Source of the DNA: Candidatus Fluviicola riflensis
GTDB lineage: Bacteria; Bacteroidota; Bacteroidia; Flavobacteriales_D; Crocinitomicaceae
Assembly (NCBI GenBank): GCA_002243285.1
Contig: CP022585.1
Span: 4,142,641 to 4,206,640 of the forward strand
DNA length: 64,000 bases
Reading direction: 5' to 3'
Each line of letters begins with the position of its first letter. The first letter of the stretch is position 1. A program made the translations under genes and the position numbers. The notes under the pieces were generated by a model. The model made no database searches. It was not told the DNA's origin and saw nothing but the letters and a program-made list of their open reading frames with translations. Positions 53,150 to 59,475 of the stretch are shown in pieces.

Positions 53150-53647
53150 ATGTCAGAGATCGTTTTAAAATACCCCAAACTGAATTTCAATATTGTATTG
53201 GTAGAACCTCAGATTCCCAACAATACAGGCAATATTGGCCGGTTGGGAGTCGCTACACACAGCCGTCTGCATTTAATTCATCCGTTGGGATTTGAGCTCA
53301 CCGATTCACGGGTAAAGCGCGCCGGACTGGATTACTGGCCTGAGCTGGAACTCGAAGAACATGCCTTGTTTGAAGATTGGTTGAACGGCGTTGAAGATCC
53401 GTCGCGCGTATTTTTCTTCTCGGCGCGGGCTGAACAATCATTTTACGATCTGCAACTTCAGCCTGGCGATTCACTGGTGTTCGGTAAAGAAGCCGTGGGG
53501 CTTTCCGCTGAAATTCAGGAGCGATTCAAGCATCAATTGGTCACTATTCCGTTTCCTGGCAAGGTGCGCAGTTTTAACCTGGCAAATGCGGTTGCAATGG
53601 CTTTGGGCGAGGGAATGCGGCAATTGACTGAGTTCAAGCAAGAATAG
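53150..53647 (+). CDS. trmL: tRNA (cytidine(34)-2'-O)-methyltransferase TrmL, SpoU family
   Basis: 165 residues from the ATG at 53150, close to the ~157 of Escherichia coli TrmL. The frame remains open upstream through a dispersed repeat, which would add 62 unrelated residues. SpoU motifs in order: NIVLVEPQIPNNTGNIGRLGVAT, RAGLDYWPELE, LVFGKEAVGLSAEI and IPFPGKVRSFNLANAVAMAL, which form the trefoil knot that holds S-adenosylmethionine. It methylates the wobble base ribose of tRNA-Leu. It stands alone with its own -7 box. Other SPOUT proteins are possible but the motif set favours TrmL. Confidence 0.92.
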   Translation: MSEIVLKYPKLNFNIVLVEPQIPNNTGNIGRLGVATHSRLHLIHPLGFELTDSRVKRAGLDYWPELELEEHALFEDWLNGVEDPSRVFFFSARAEQSFYDLQLQPGDSLVFGKEAVGLSAEIQERFKHQLVTIPFPGKVRSFNLANAVAMALGEGMRQLTEFKQE

Positions 53648-53687
53648 TTCAATGAACCAACACATTGTACTGCCCGTACTTATTTAA

Positions 53688-54194
53688 TTAAAAAGCAAGC
53701 TTGACACTCAACCCCGGATCAAGCGCCATAGTAAATCCGCCGTAACTATTGAGTTCCATTGACGGTTTTAAATCAATACTAAACGCTACCGGAGCTACCG
53801 GAATTTTATATTCCAGACCCAGAACTGCATCGATACCGTATCCTGCCCCGCCATCCACATAATCTGTTCCGCGCTGATCAATAATGTAAGATCTTCCATA
53901 ACCGGTGGCTTGTGTGTAATGTCCACCGCCTCCCATATACCATTTCATCGTGCGTGAATTAAACGCAGGAAAATGATATTCAAACAACGCTGTGCCGGTA
54001 AATCCGCCGTGCCAGTAACCAATGATTGCCTCTATAGCAGCTGATTCGGAAACAAATACTTTTCCGGTTAAACCGCATGTGGCGCCTGTAGCACCTGCTC
54101 GTAAACCAACCGACCAATTGTAATTTGACCGGTACTGCGAAAAACCGGTACCAATGCTTCCCAAGCCCAGTACCAACAAGAGTATCCATTTCAT
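53688..54194 (-). CDS. Hypothetical outer-membrane beta-barrel-like protein
   Basis: 168 residues. Signal peptide MKWILLLVLGLGSIGTGFSQ. The mature protein shows alternating hydrophobic and polar residues, many Gly and aromatic residues (WYMGGGGHYTQATGYG), and ends DPGLSVKLAF, with a C-terminal Phe, as in outer-membrane beta barrels of about eight strands. Related proteins of this size in Bacteroidota are often called 'outer membrane beta-barrel protein' or opacity-like. Role unknown. It converges with trmL. Confidence 0.7.
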   Translation of the reverse strand: MKWILLLVLGLGSIGTGFSQYRSNYNWSVGLRAGATGATCGLTGKVFVSESAAIEAIIGYWHGGFTGTALFEYHFPAFNSRTMKWYMGGGGHYTQATGYGRSYIIDQRGTDYVDGGAGYGIDAVLGLEYKIPVAPVAFSIDLKPSMELNSYGGFTMALDPGLSVKLAF

Positions 54195-54510
54195 AAGCGT
54201 GTATTTGGAGATTAATACTATAACGGTTTATCAGATTTGGTTACAGAAATTTGTGTACGTGGCTCGAATTCTTTTTTTTTCGCTGGTACCTGCGCAACCG
54301 GATTAATCGTTCTGCTGCTGCTAATTACCATGATCTAGATTTTATTCAAGCGCTCATTTTAAACAAGACCGGCTCACTACTTTCCTTATTCTTCCCCACC
54401 TGTTTTGGCTTTTCGTAGCCATTTCACTTAACGCTTATGTCTGTTTTTAAGCTGATAAAACCGATTCAATCTCATCAAATAGTATTTGATTATTTAGTAC
54501 TTTCACAGCG
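54195..54510. other. Intergenic stretch between divergent genes
   Basis: About 316 nt. Apart from a poor -7-like TACTTTCA about 20 nt upstream of the sigma gene's GTG I see no signal, repeat or ORF here. Confidence 0.4.
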
Positions 54511-55065
54511 GTGGAAACGTTGAACACACATGAGATCGAGTCACTCGTAAATCGTCTGCAATCAGGCGATCAGGCTGCTTTTTCGGAAGTCTATGATCGC
54601 TATAGTGCTGCTCTCAACGGTATTATCCTGCGCATCATTACTGATCAGGATGCCGCCCAGGATGTGTTGCAGGATACTTTTGTAAAAATCTGGAAAAACA
54701 TTCAGCAGTATGACTCCACCAAGGGCAGTTTCTTTACCTGGATGCTCAATATTGCACGTAACACATCTATCGACAGTTTCCGAAAAGGAAAGAAAGAAGT
54801 TAAATCGGAAATCCAAAACACGGAAAACTCCGTAAGTAGTTTAGGAACGATTGAACAGAGTACCAATACAATAGGATTGGATAAACTGGTTGAAAAACTC
54901 TCGCCTGAGCAACAGCTAATGATCAGATATGTCTATTTTAAGGGATACACACATCAGGAAGTATCCGACGAACTTGGCTTACCGCTCGGCACAGTGAAAA
55001 CGCGCACACGATTGGCAATGCGTGAATTACGTAAATGGTTTACACTTTTAGTGTTGTGGATGTAA
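54511..55065 (+). CDS. ECF RNA polymerase sigma factor
   Basis: 184 residues, starting at GTG 54511 (a TTG three codons later is also possible). Sigma region 2 spans about residues 22-90 (YDRYSAALNGIILRIITDQDAAQDVLQDTFVKIWKN), region 4 about 125-178 (LSPEQQLMIRYVYFKGYTHQEVSDELGLPLGTVKTRTRLAMRELRKWF). It directs RNA polymerase to promoters controlled by an extracytoplasmic signal. The downstream gene for an RskA-like anti-sigma factor overlaps its end, so the pair works as a switch. The signal and regulon are unknown. Confidence 0.93.
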   Translation: METLNTHEIESLVNRLQSGDQAAFSEVYDRYSAALNGIILRIITDQDAAQDVLQDTFVKIWKNIQQYDSTKGSFFTWMLNIARNTSIDSFRKGKKEVKSEIQNTENSVSSLGTIEQSTNTIGLDKLVEKLSPEQQLMIRYVYFKGYTHQEVSDELGLPLGTVKTRTRLAMRELRKWFTLLVLWM

Positions 55066-55907
55066 AAGAATACATATCGTCGGGAATCCTGGAGGCAGTA
55101 GTCCTCGGGTTGGGAAGTGATCAGGAGGTCAGAGAAGTGCAATGCCTTTCAAAGATTTATCCTGAGATCATGGAGGAATTACGTGCCATCGAACAAGCTC
55201 TTGCAAAAATGGCTGAAGAAGATTCCGTGGAACCAACGCAGGAACTCAAAGCGGTTATTCTTGAAAAAATCGCGCAAACAGAACAAACGCCGCGTCAACT
55301 TCCAAACGCAACCTCTAACATAGCGGAAGAAGCGGCCAAAATCGTTCAGTTAAACACCGGCTCTTCTTCTACTCCATGGAAATGGATGGCGGCGGCTTCT
55401 GTGGTCTTATTATTGGGAGTGGGTACATTGTGGATTTTAGCTACGAACCGTTCCAACGAACTCAACACTCAGGTCGCAGAATTGAAACAACAAAAATCAG
55501 CAGATGAACAAGTGCTTACAGCCATGCAGCTGGAACAGGAACATCTGAAATCCATTCAATCCATTGTGACTGATCACGATATGAGCAAGGTAATCCTGAT
55601 GGGAACGCCTAAAGATCCGAAAGCATGTGTGCATTTTATGTGGAGTGCCAGCAGCAATAAAGGAATCATGGTGGCCGAATGCATTACCGATCCACCAACC
55701 GATATGCAATTCCAGTTATGGGCTATTGCTGATGGAAAACCGGTAAGCCTTGGTTTATTCGATCACGATGAAGTGATGAATACTACCGATCCGTTCGATA
55801 TAAATATGGACAACGTTTCTGCTTTTGCCATTACCCTTGAAAAGAAAGGCGGCGTGGCTTCTCCAACCATGGAAAATATGGTGGTGATCGGCTCAACGGC
55901 AGGGTAA
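55035..55907 (+). CDS. RskA-type anti-sigma factor
   Basis: 290 residues from the ATG at 55035. A GTG at 55056 would give VDVKEYISSGILEAVVLG, which fits the usual start of such proteins better, and the overlap with the sigma gene would fall from 31 to 10 nt. The N-terminal cytoplasmic part (about 10-75) holds the sigma factor. A single membrane helix (about 114-136, WKWMAAASVVLLLGVGTLWIL) and a periplasmic coiled coil lead to the RskA C-terminal domain (MQFQLWAIADGKPVSLGLFD ... FAITLEKKGGVASPT). Release would follow proteolysis on stress. Confidence 0.88.
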   Translation: MVYTFSVVDVKEYISSGILEAVVLGLGSDQEVREVQCLSKIYPEIMEELRAIEQALAKMAEEDSVEPTQELKAVILEKIAQTEQTPRQLPNATSNIAEEAAKIVQLNTGSSSTPWKWMAAASVVLLLGVGTLWILATNRSNELNTQVAELKQQKSADEQVLTAMQLEQEHLKSIQSIVTDHDMSKVILMGTPKDPKACVHFMWSASSNKGIMVAECITDPPTDMQFQLWAIADGKPVSLGLFDHDEVMNTTDPFDINMDNVSAFAITLEKKGGVASPTMENMVVIGSTAG

Positions 55908-55970
55908 TTTTCTACGGTTTTTTACGATTTGGCTATGGCCCACTAATTATCATTAACCGATCCGGTTATC

Positions 55971-56118
55971 CACGTCCCGTAGGGACAAAATATGGTAAAA
56001 AACAAACTCTCTTAAAACCATCACCCCGTAGGGGTGAGATAAATATGGTCTTGCCCCTACGGGGCAAAATGCGAATGGGTGATGTTTACCTACAATATTT
56101 TTGTCCCTACGGGACGTG
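55971..56118. repeat. BIME-like cluster of four REP palindromes
   Basis: Four short palindromes on the GTA/TAC theme: GTCCCGTAGGGAC (55974-55986), ACCCCGTAGGGGT (56023-56035), TTGCCCCTACGGGGCAA (56051-56067) and GTCCCTACGGGAC (56103-56115). The outer two, with their flanks (CACGTCCCGTAGGGAC and GTCCCTACGGGACGTG), are inverse copies of each other. This pattern is known from REP/RAYT elements of Bacteroidota; no RAYT transposase is in the window. Confidence 0.8.
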
Positions 56119-56175
56119 ATGGATGTTGTTTTTCACACCGCAATCGTATCTTTACCCCAATTGATTCCATAAACT

Positions 56176-57075
56176 ATGATCCGTCCGGCGTTATTGCAGT
56201 CTGGTGATACCATTGCGCTTGTTTCACCAGCCAAATCCATCGAAGCGACACACATTGACTTTGCCCGCGATTTCTTCGAACAAAAAGGCCTGAAAGTAAT
56301 CACTGGCGAGCACGCTTATGGTGTTCATACTTACTTTTCGGGTACCGAAGCCGAGCGCATGTCCGATTTCCAGCAAGTGATTGACAATCCTGAGATCAAA
56401 GCAATCATTTGCACACGTGGAGGTTATGGTTGCATTCGCATTGTGGAACAATTGCAGTGGGCGAATTTATTACGTCATCCGAAATGGATTGTCGGTTTTA
56501 GTGATATTACTGTGCTTCACCAAAAAGCATTGAGCCTGGGAGTGGAAAGCATTCACGCCACCATGCCACTCAATTACCGCGAAAACAGCGTCGAAGCATT
56601 GGAAAGCCTGTGGGCAAGCCTGAGCAAAGGAAGTGTTTACCATGAATGGAAACCAAATGCAGCCAATAAAACGGGCGAAGCTACCGGAAAACTTGTTGGC
56701 GGAAACCTTTCGATCCTTTACAGTTTACTGGCCACACCTTTGTGTCCGGATTTTGAAAACAATATTCTCTTTATCGAAGATGTGGACGAACAGTTCTATC
56801 ACCTTGATCGCATGCTGCAAACCTTCAAACTGGCGGGTATTCTCGATCAAATCAGCGGGTTGGTTGTAGGCGGCATGTCCGACATGAAAGACACAGCAGC
56901 ACCTACAAACTGGACGGTTGAAGAACTCATTCTCACCCATTTTCAGTACCGTAAAATTCCGATTGCATTTGATGCGCCTATCGGACATATAGATGATAAC
57001 CGGGCCGTGATTTGTGGCGCGGAAACGAGATTGGAGGTCACTACTGACAATGTAAAATTGAAAATTGAAAATTGA
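56176..57075 (+). CDS. LD-carboxypeptidase, peptidase family S66
   Basis: 299 residues. Conserved S66 segments: AIICTRGGYGCIRIV, VGFSDITVLH with catalytic Ser109, LVGGNLSILYSLL, ILFIEDVDEQFYHLDRML (Glu about 200) and APIGHIDDNRAV with the catalytic His near 279. It removes the terminal D-Ala from murein tetrapeptides (L,D-carboxypeptidase) during peptidoglycan recycling; no signal peptide, so cytosolic. Relatives include microcin-immunity MccF proteins, which cannot be excluded. Its end runs into a hairpin terminator (57071-57097) that includes the last codons. Confidence 0.92.
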   Translation: MIRPALLQSGDTIALVSPAKSIEATHIDFARDFFEQKGLKVITGEHAYGVHTYFSGTEAERMSDFQQVIDNPEIKAIICTRGGYGCIRIVEQLQWANLLRHPKWIVGFSDITVLHQKALSLGVESIHATMPLNYRENSVEALESLWASLSKGSVYHEWKPNAANKTGEATGKLVGGNLSILYSLLATPLCPDFENNILFIEDVDEQFYHLDRMLQTFKLAGILDQISGLVVGGMSDMKDTAAPTNWTVEELILTHFQYRKIPIAFDAPIGHIDDNRAVICGAETRLEVTTDNVKLKIEN

Positions 57076-57097
57076 AAAGGACACTCACCTTTTCAAT
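57071..57097 (+). terminator. Terminator of the LD-carboxypeptidase gene
   Basis: ATTGAAAAGG (57071-57080) and CCTTTTCAAT (57088-57097) form a perfect 10-bp stem followed by TTT. It contains the stop codon TGA (57073-57075). Flanking runs of AAAATTGAAAATTG repeat the same word. Confidence 0.7.
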
Positions 57098-57158
57098 TTT
57101 ACATTTTACATTTTCAATTTAATCCCACATGGTACGGTATTTGCTTCGCCGAAGTCGT

Positions 57159-57166
57159 TATTTTTG
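57159..57166 (+). promoter_or_regulatory. -7 promoter box of the lipoprotein gene at 57182
   Basis: TATTTTTG fits TAnnTTTG and lies 15 nt before the ATG at 57182. Confidence 0.5.
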
Positions 57167-57181
57167 TCACAAAGTAGAACT

Positions 57182-57847
57182 ATGAAATACTTCCTTGCTT
57201 GTTTTGGTTTATTGTTTTTGCTGAATTCGTGTGTTGATATTTTCGACGAAATCATCGTTCACTCCAATGGCAGCGGTACTTACAAATATTCTGTAAACCT
57301 CAGCGCAAGCAAAGTAAAGATCAATTCCATCCTGGCATTGGACAGTATTGATGGTCAAAAAGTGCCAAGTCTAGACGAAATCAAGAACAAAATTGCATTC
57401 TACAAAGACAAGCTCGACCAGAAAGAAGGAATCAGCAACGTAACCGTTGACGCTAACTATGATGATTTTATCTTCAAATTCAGCTGTGATTTTACTTCGG
57501 TAGCCGCTTTGCAGAATGCCGTTCGTGATATTGTGAAGGAAGAAAGTCGCGATAAAAACAACCCGCTCTACAACGAAAGCTGGTTGTCTTGGGACGGAAA
57601 ACAACTTGTTCGTTCCATCCCTGCTTTCCAACCGCCACTTAATCGCCTGAAAGCCGAGGACCAGGAAGAACTCAAAAAAGGGAAGTACATCACTGTTTCG
57701 CGCTTCGATAAACCGGTCGCCAAATGCGATAATGCCACTGCACAAATTTCACCGACTAAAACCGCGGTTATGGTGAAAGCGTCTACTTTTGCCGTGGCGC
57801 AAAACCCGACCTTGCTTAAAAACACGGTAACGCTGGAGAATCCGTAA
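57182..57847 (+). CDS. Hypothetical lipoprotein
   Basis: 221 residues from the ATG at 57182, which gives a lipoprotein leader (FLLNSC). The frame is open 39 codons earlier, over the terminator region, and that part is not credible. The mature chain (VDIFDEIIVHSNGSGTYKYSVNLSASKVKINSILAL...) has a long helix (about 60-90) and a beta-rich end (KGKYITVSRFDKPVAKC...NATAQISPTKTAVMVKASTF). Similar architecture is common in uncharacterised Flavobacteriales lipoproteins. No function is suggested by the sequence. Confidence 0.75.
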   Translation: MKYFLACFGLLFLLNSCVDIFDEIIVHSNGSGTYKYSVNLSASKVKINSILALDSIDGQKVPSLDEIKNKIAFYKDKLDQKEGISNVTVDANYDDFIFKFSCDFTSVAALQNAVRDIVKEESRDKNNPLYNESWLSWDGKQLVRSIPAFQPPLNRLKAEDQEELKKGKYITVSRFDKPVAKCDNATAQISPTKTAVMVKASTFAVAQNPTLLKNTVTLENP

Positions 57848-57867
57848 CCACATCTTTTGTGCTCAAA

Positions 57868-57981
57868 ATTTAACCACATAGAACCACATAGAAGAGCCAG
57901 CAAAATGTTGTATAGTTCTTGCTTTGAAATTTCAGCCAGCACGTAAAAAACTATGTTTCCTATTGTGACCTATGTGTTTAA
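57868..57981. repeat. Hairpin element (ACATAG-type arms)
   Basis: Left arm TTAACCACATAGAACCACATAG (from 57869 on) faces the right arm at 57951-57980, whose reverse complement begins TAAACACATAGGTCACAATAGG. Pairing is imperfect but clear. Each arm doubles a word of 9-10 nt. The right arm supplies the last codons and the TAG stop of the pterin dehydratase gene on the minus strand. Confidence 0.6.
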
Positions 57982-58230
57982 AAGATAAATTTTATCAATT
58001 TCCCTTGCCAGGTTATGATCCTTTTCCGTGACTTTTTTCTGATCATGTGTCATCAAATGCACATCCAGGATCACTGCTTTACGGACCACACAATCCGGGT
58101 GATGATCCAGCGCATCAGCGATCGGCCCCAATTGCGCCAAAAATTGCGTTAAGGTTGTGAAAGTTTTAAATCGCAACGACCGAAATAATCCCTTTTCGGT
58201 TAATTGCCAGTTACTGCCGTTGTTGTCCAT
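57970..58230 (-). CDS. 4a-hydroxytetrahydrobiopterin dehydratase (pterin carbinolamine dehydratase)
   Basis: 86 residues. Conserved elements: ALDHHPDC (histidines of the active site), VILDVHLMTHDQKKVTEKDHNLAREID. It regenerates the tetrahydrobiopterin-type cofactor used by phenylalanine hydroxylase, whose gene overlaps this one by 31 nt upstream, so the two are coupled in one operon. The C-terminal codons lie inside a hairpin element arm, so the natural end may have been changed by the insertion; the protein is slightly short (usual about 95). Confidence 0.92.
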   Translation of the reverse strand: MDNNGSNWQLTEKGLFRSLRFKTFTTLTQFLAQLGPIADALDHHPDCVVRKAVILDVHLMTHDQKKVTEKDHNLAREIDKIYLLNT

Positions 58231-58928
58231 TGCTCTGTTAATTGTTGAATTGATTCAAATAAATGCTCAAAGTGCGGTATACAAACATAATGTTCCTGCA
58301 CTACATCGGTCCGGAAGGGCATTTCCAAAACTTCCTTCAAAACAAACGGTTTGTGTTCCACCGCGTTGCTCACAGCCCGGTTGGTTTCTCCGAACGACGA
58401 AATAATTCCCGCGCCGTAAATCAGTGGTTGCGTTCCGGCAATCATGCCAAATTCAATTGTAAACCAGTACAAGCGTTGCAAGGATGCTAATTTCTCCGGT
58501 TCATTCATAACCTGGCAACCCAGTTCACCAAAGGTCTGCATAAAATCGGAAAACACCGCATTGGCCAGCAACGGAACATGTCCGAACGTATCGTGAAACA
58601 TATCCGGTTCTTCCAGGTAATCCAACTGTTCCATGCTGCGCAGCCAGGTCGACGAACAAAACCGCTTTTCGGCCAGTAACCGAAAAAATTCATCCACCGG
58701 AATCAATCCCGGAACCACTTCCATTTTCCAGCCTGTGTGTGAAGAAAACCACTCATCTATTTCCATGAAATCAGGAATTTTATGCGCATGCATCACGCTG
58801 TTCATTTGTTGCAACGCAGTCAGATAGGCGTCGCTGACTTTTCCCTGCAGATTAGTAAATTGACGTTCAAACAAGGTTTTCCAAACCAGTTGATCCTGCG
58901 CAGTATAAGCGCTCATGTGTTGTTTCAT
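58200..58928 (-). CDS. phhA: Phenylalanine 4-monooxygenase
   Basis: 242 residues. Facial triad of the aromatic amino acid hydroxylases: H112 and H117 in FHDTFGHVPLL and E159 in WFTIEFG. It converts phenylalanine to tyrosine with O2 and a tetrahydropterin. The pterin is regenerated by the dehydratase encoded 3' in the same unit, which overlaps by 31 nt. The bacterial form, without the eukaryotic regulatory domain, fits the length. A hairpin element lies just upstream of the ATG. Confidence 0.94.
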   Translation of the reverse strand: MKQHMSAYTAQDQLVWKTLFERQFTNLQGKVSDAYLTALQQMNSVMHAHKIPDFMEIDEWFSSHTGWKMEVVPGLIPVDEFFRLLAEKRFCSSTWLRSMEQLDYLEEPDMFHDTFGHVPLLANAVFSDFMQTFGELGCQVMNEPEKLASLQRLYWFTIEFGMIAGTQPLIYGAGIISSFGETNRAVSNAVEHKPFVLKEVLEMPFRTDVVQEHYVCIPHFEHLFESIQQLTEQWTTTAVTGN

Positions 58929-58977
58929 TTCTACACTTTATTACATAAATTTTCACCCGAAATGCATTGAATATTTC

Positions 58978-59105
58978 TCCCACAGATGCACAGATTTTCG
59001 CGCTCCTAACGGCAGCGCTAATTAGATAACACATGTTGCATATTTTAATGCAATATAGTGTTTAGCGAGTGCGTTAGCCGAGCACAAATCTGTGCATCCG
59101 TGGGA
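58978..59105. repeat. Hairpin element E5 (ACAGAT-type arms, full core)
   Basis: Arms 58978-58997 (TCCCACAGATGCACAGATTT) and 59086-59105 pair at 19 of 20 positions. Inside are GCGCTCCTAACGGCAGCGC and the core GAGTGCGTTAGCCGAG at 59067-59082. It shares its arms with E1 and its core with E2, E3 and E4. It lies upstream of phhA. Confidence 0.75.
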
Positions 59106-59163
59106 AGTCAAAACCCGTCATCAGCCATGGCTGATGAAATCATTTCACCTAACCTGGGTACAA

Positions 59164-59197
59164 TAAAAAACCCGGTCCAACAATGTCAGACCGGGTT
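59164..59197 (-). terminator. Strong terminator after a candidate micro-gene
   Basis: On the minus strand AACCCGGTC pairs perfectly with GACCGGGTT over an 11-nt loop and runs into TTTTTATT. No annotated minus-strand gene precedes it other than the 19-codon ORF at 59223-59282. Confidence 0.85.
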
Positions 59198-59222
59198 ACG
59201 ATAATGTATATAAATACAGCAC

Positions 59223-59282
59223 TTATCCGATCCTGGGGAACAGATAACGATAATACACGCTGCTTTGTTTGTTTTTAAACAT
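59223..59282 (-). CDS. Candidate 19-residue small protein
   Basis: ATG at 59282, TAA at 59223-59225; the peptide is MFKNKQSSVYYRYLFPRIG. An exact -7 box (TACTTTTG on the minus strand, 59290-59297) lies 7 nt before the ATG, and a strong intrinsic terminator follows 25 nt after the stop. Promoter, ORF and terminator together fit in about 135 bp with nothing else there. The peptide is basic and aromatic-rich, has no signal or membrane segment, and is not one I recognise. It could instead be a small RNA whose ORF is accidental. Confidence 0.45.
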   Translation of the reverse strand: MFKNKQSSVYYRYLFPRIG

Positions 59283-59289
59283 ATTGGAG

Positions 59290-59297
59290 CAAAAGTA
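59290..59297 (-). promoter_or_regulatory. -7 promoter box of the candidate micro-gene
   Basis: The minus strand reads TACTTTTG, matching TAnnTTTG, 7 nt before the small ORF. No clear -33 TTTG at 19-21 nt. TATCAAC-N9-GTTGATA (59387-59409) lies further upstream, between this box and the divergent gene at 59476. Confidence 0.5.
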
Positions 59298-59475
59298 GTG
59301 ATTATCTCATTCGGTTTCGCTTTTTTTTCAATTTCAGTTAGATAATTCGGAAGCTCATCACCCCTCAGGCAAAAATTAACACAAGTTATCAACCAAATAT
59401 CTGTTGATAGGTTAAAACACAGCGGTAGTTCGAAAATTGGTTTTACATTCGTAATAGTGTAATAACAACAGTTTT

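Noticed and set aside
57065..57181. 39-residue extension of the lipoprotein at 57182
   Set aside because: It reads through the ldcA terminator; the lipoprotein signal begins at 57182.
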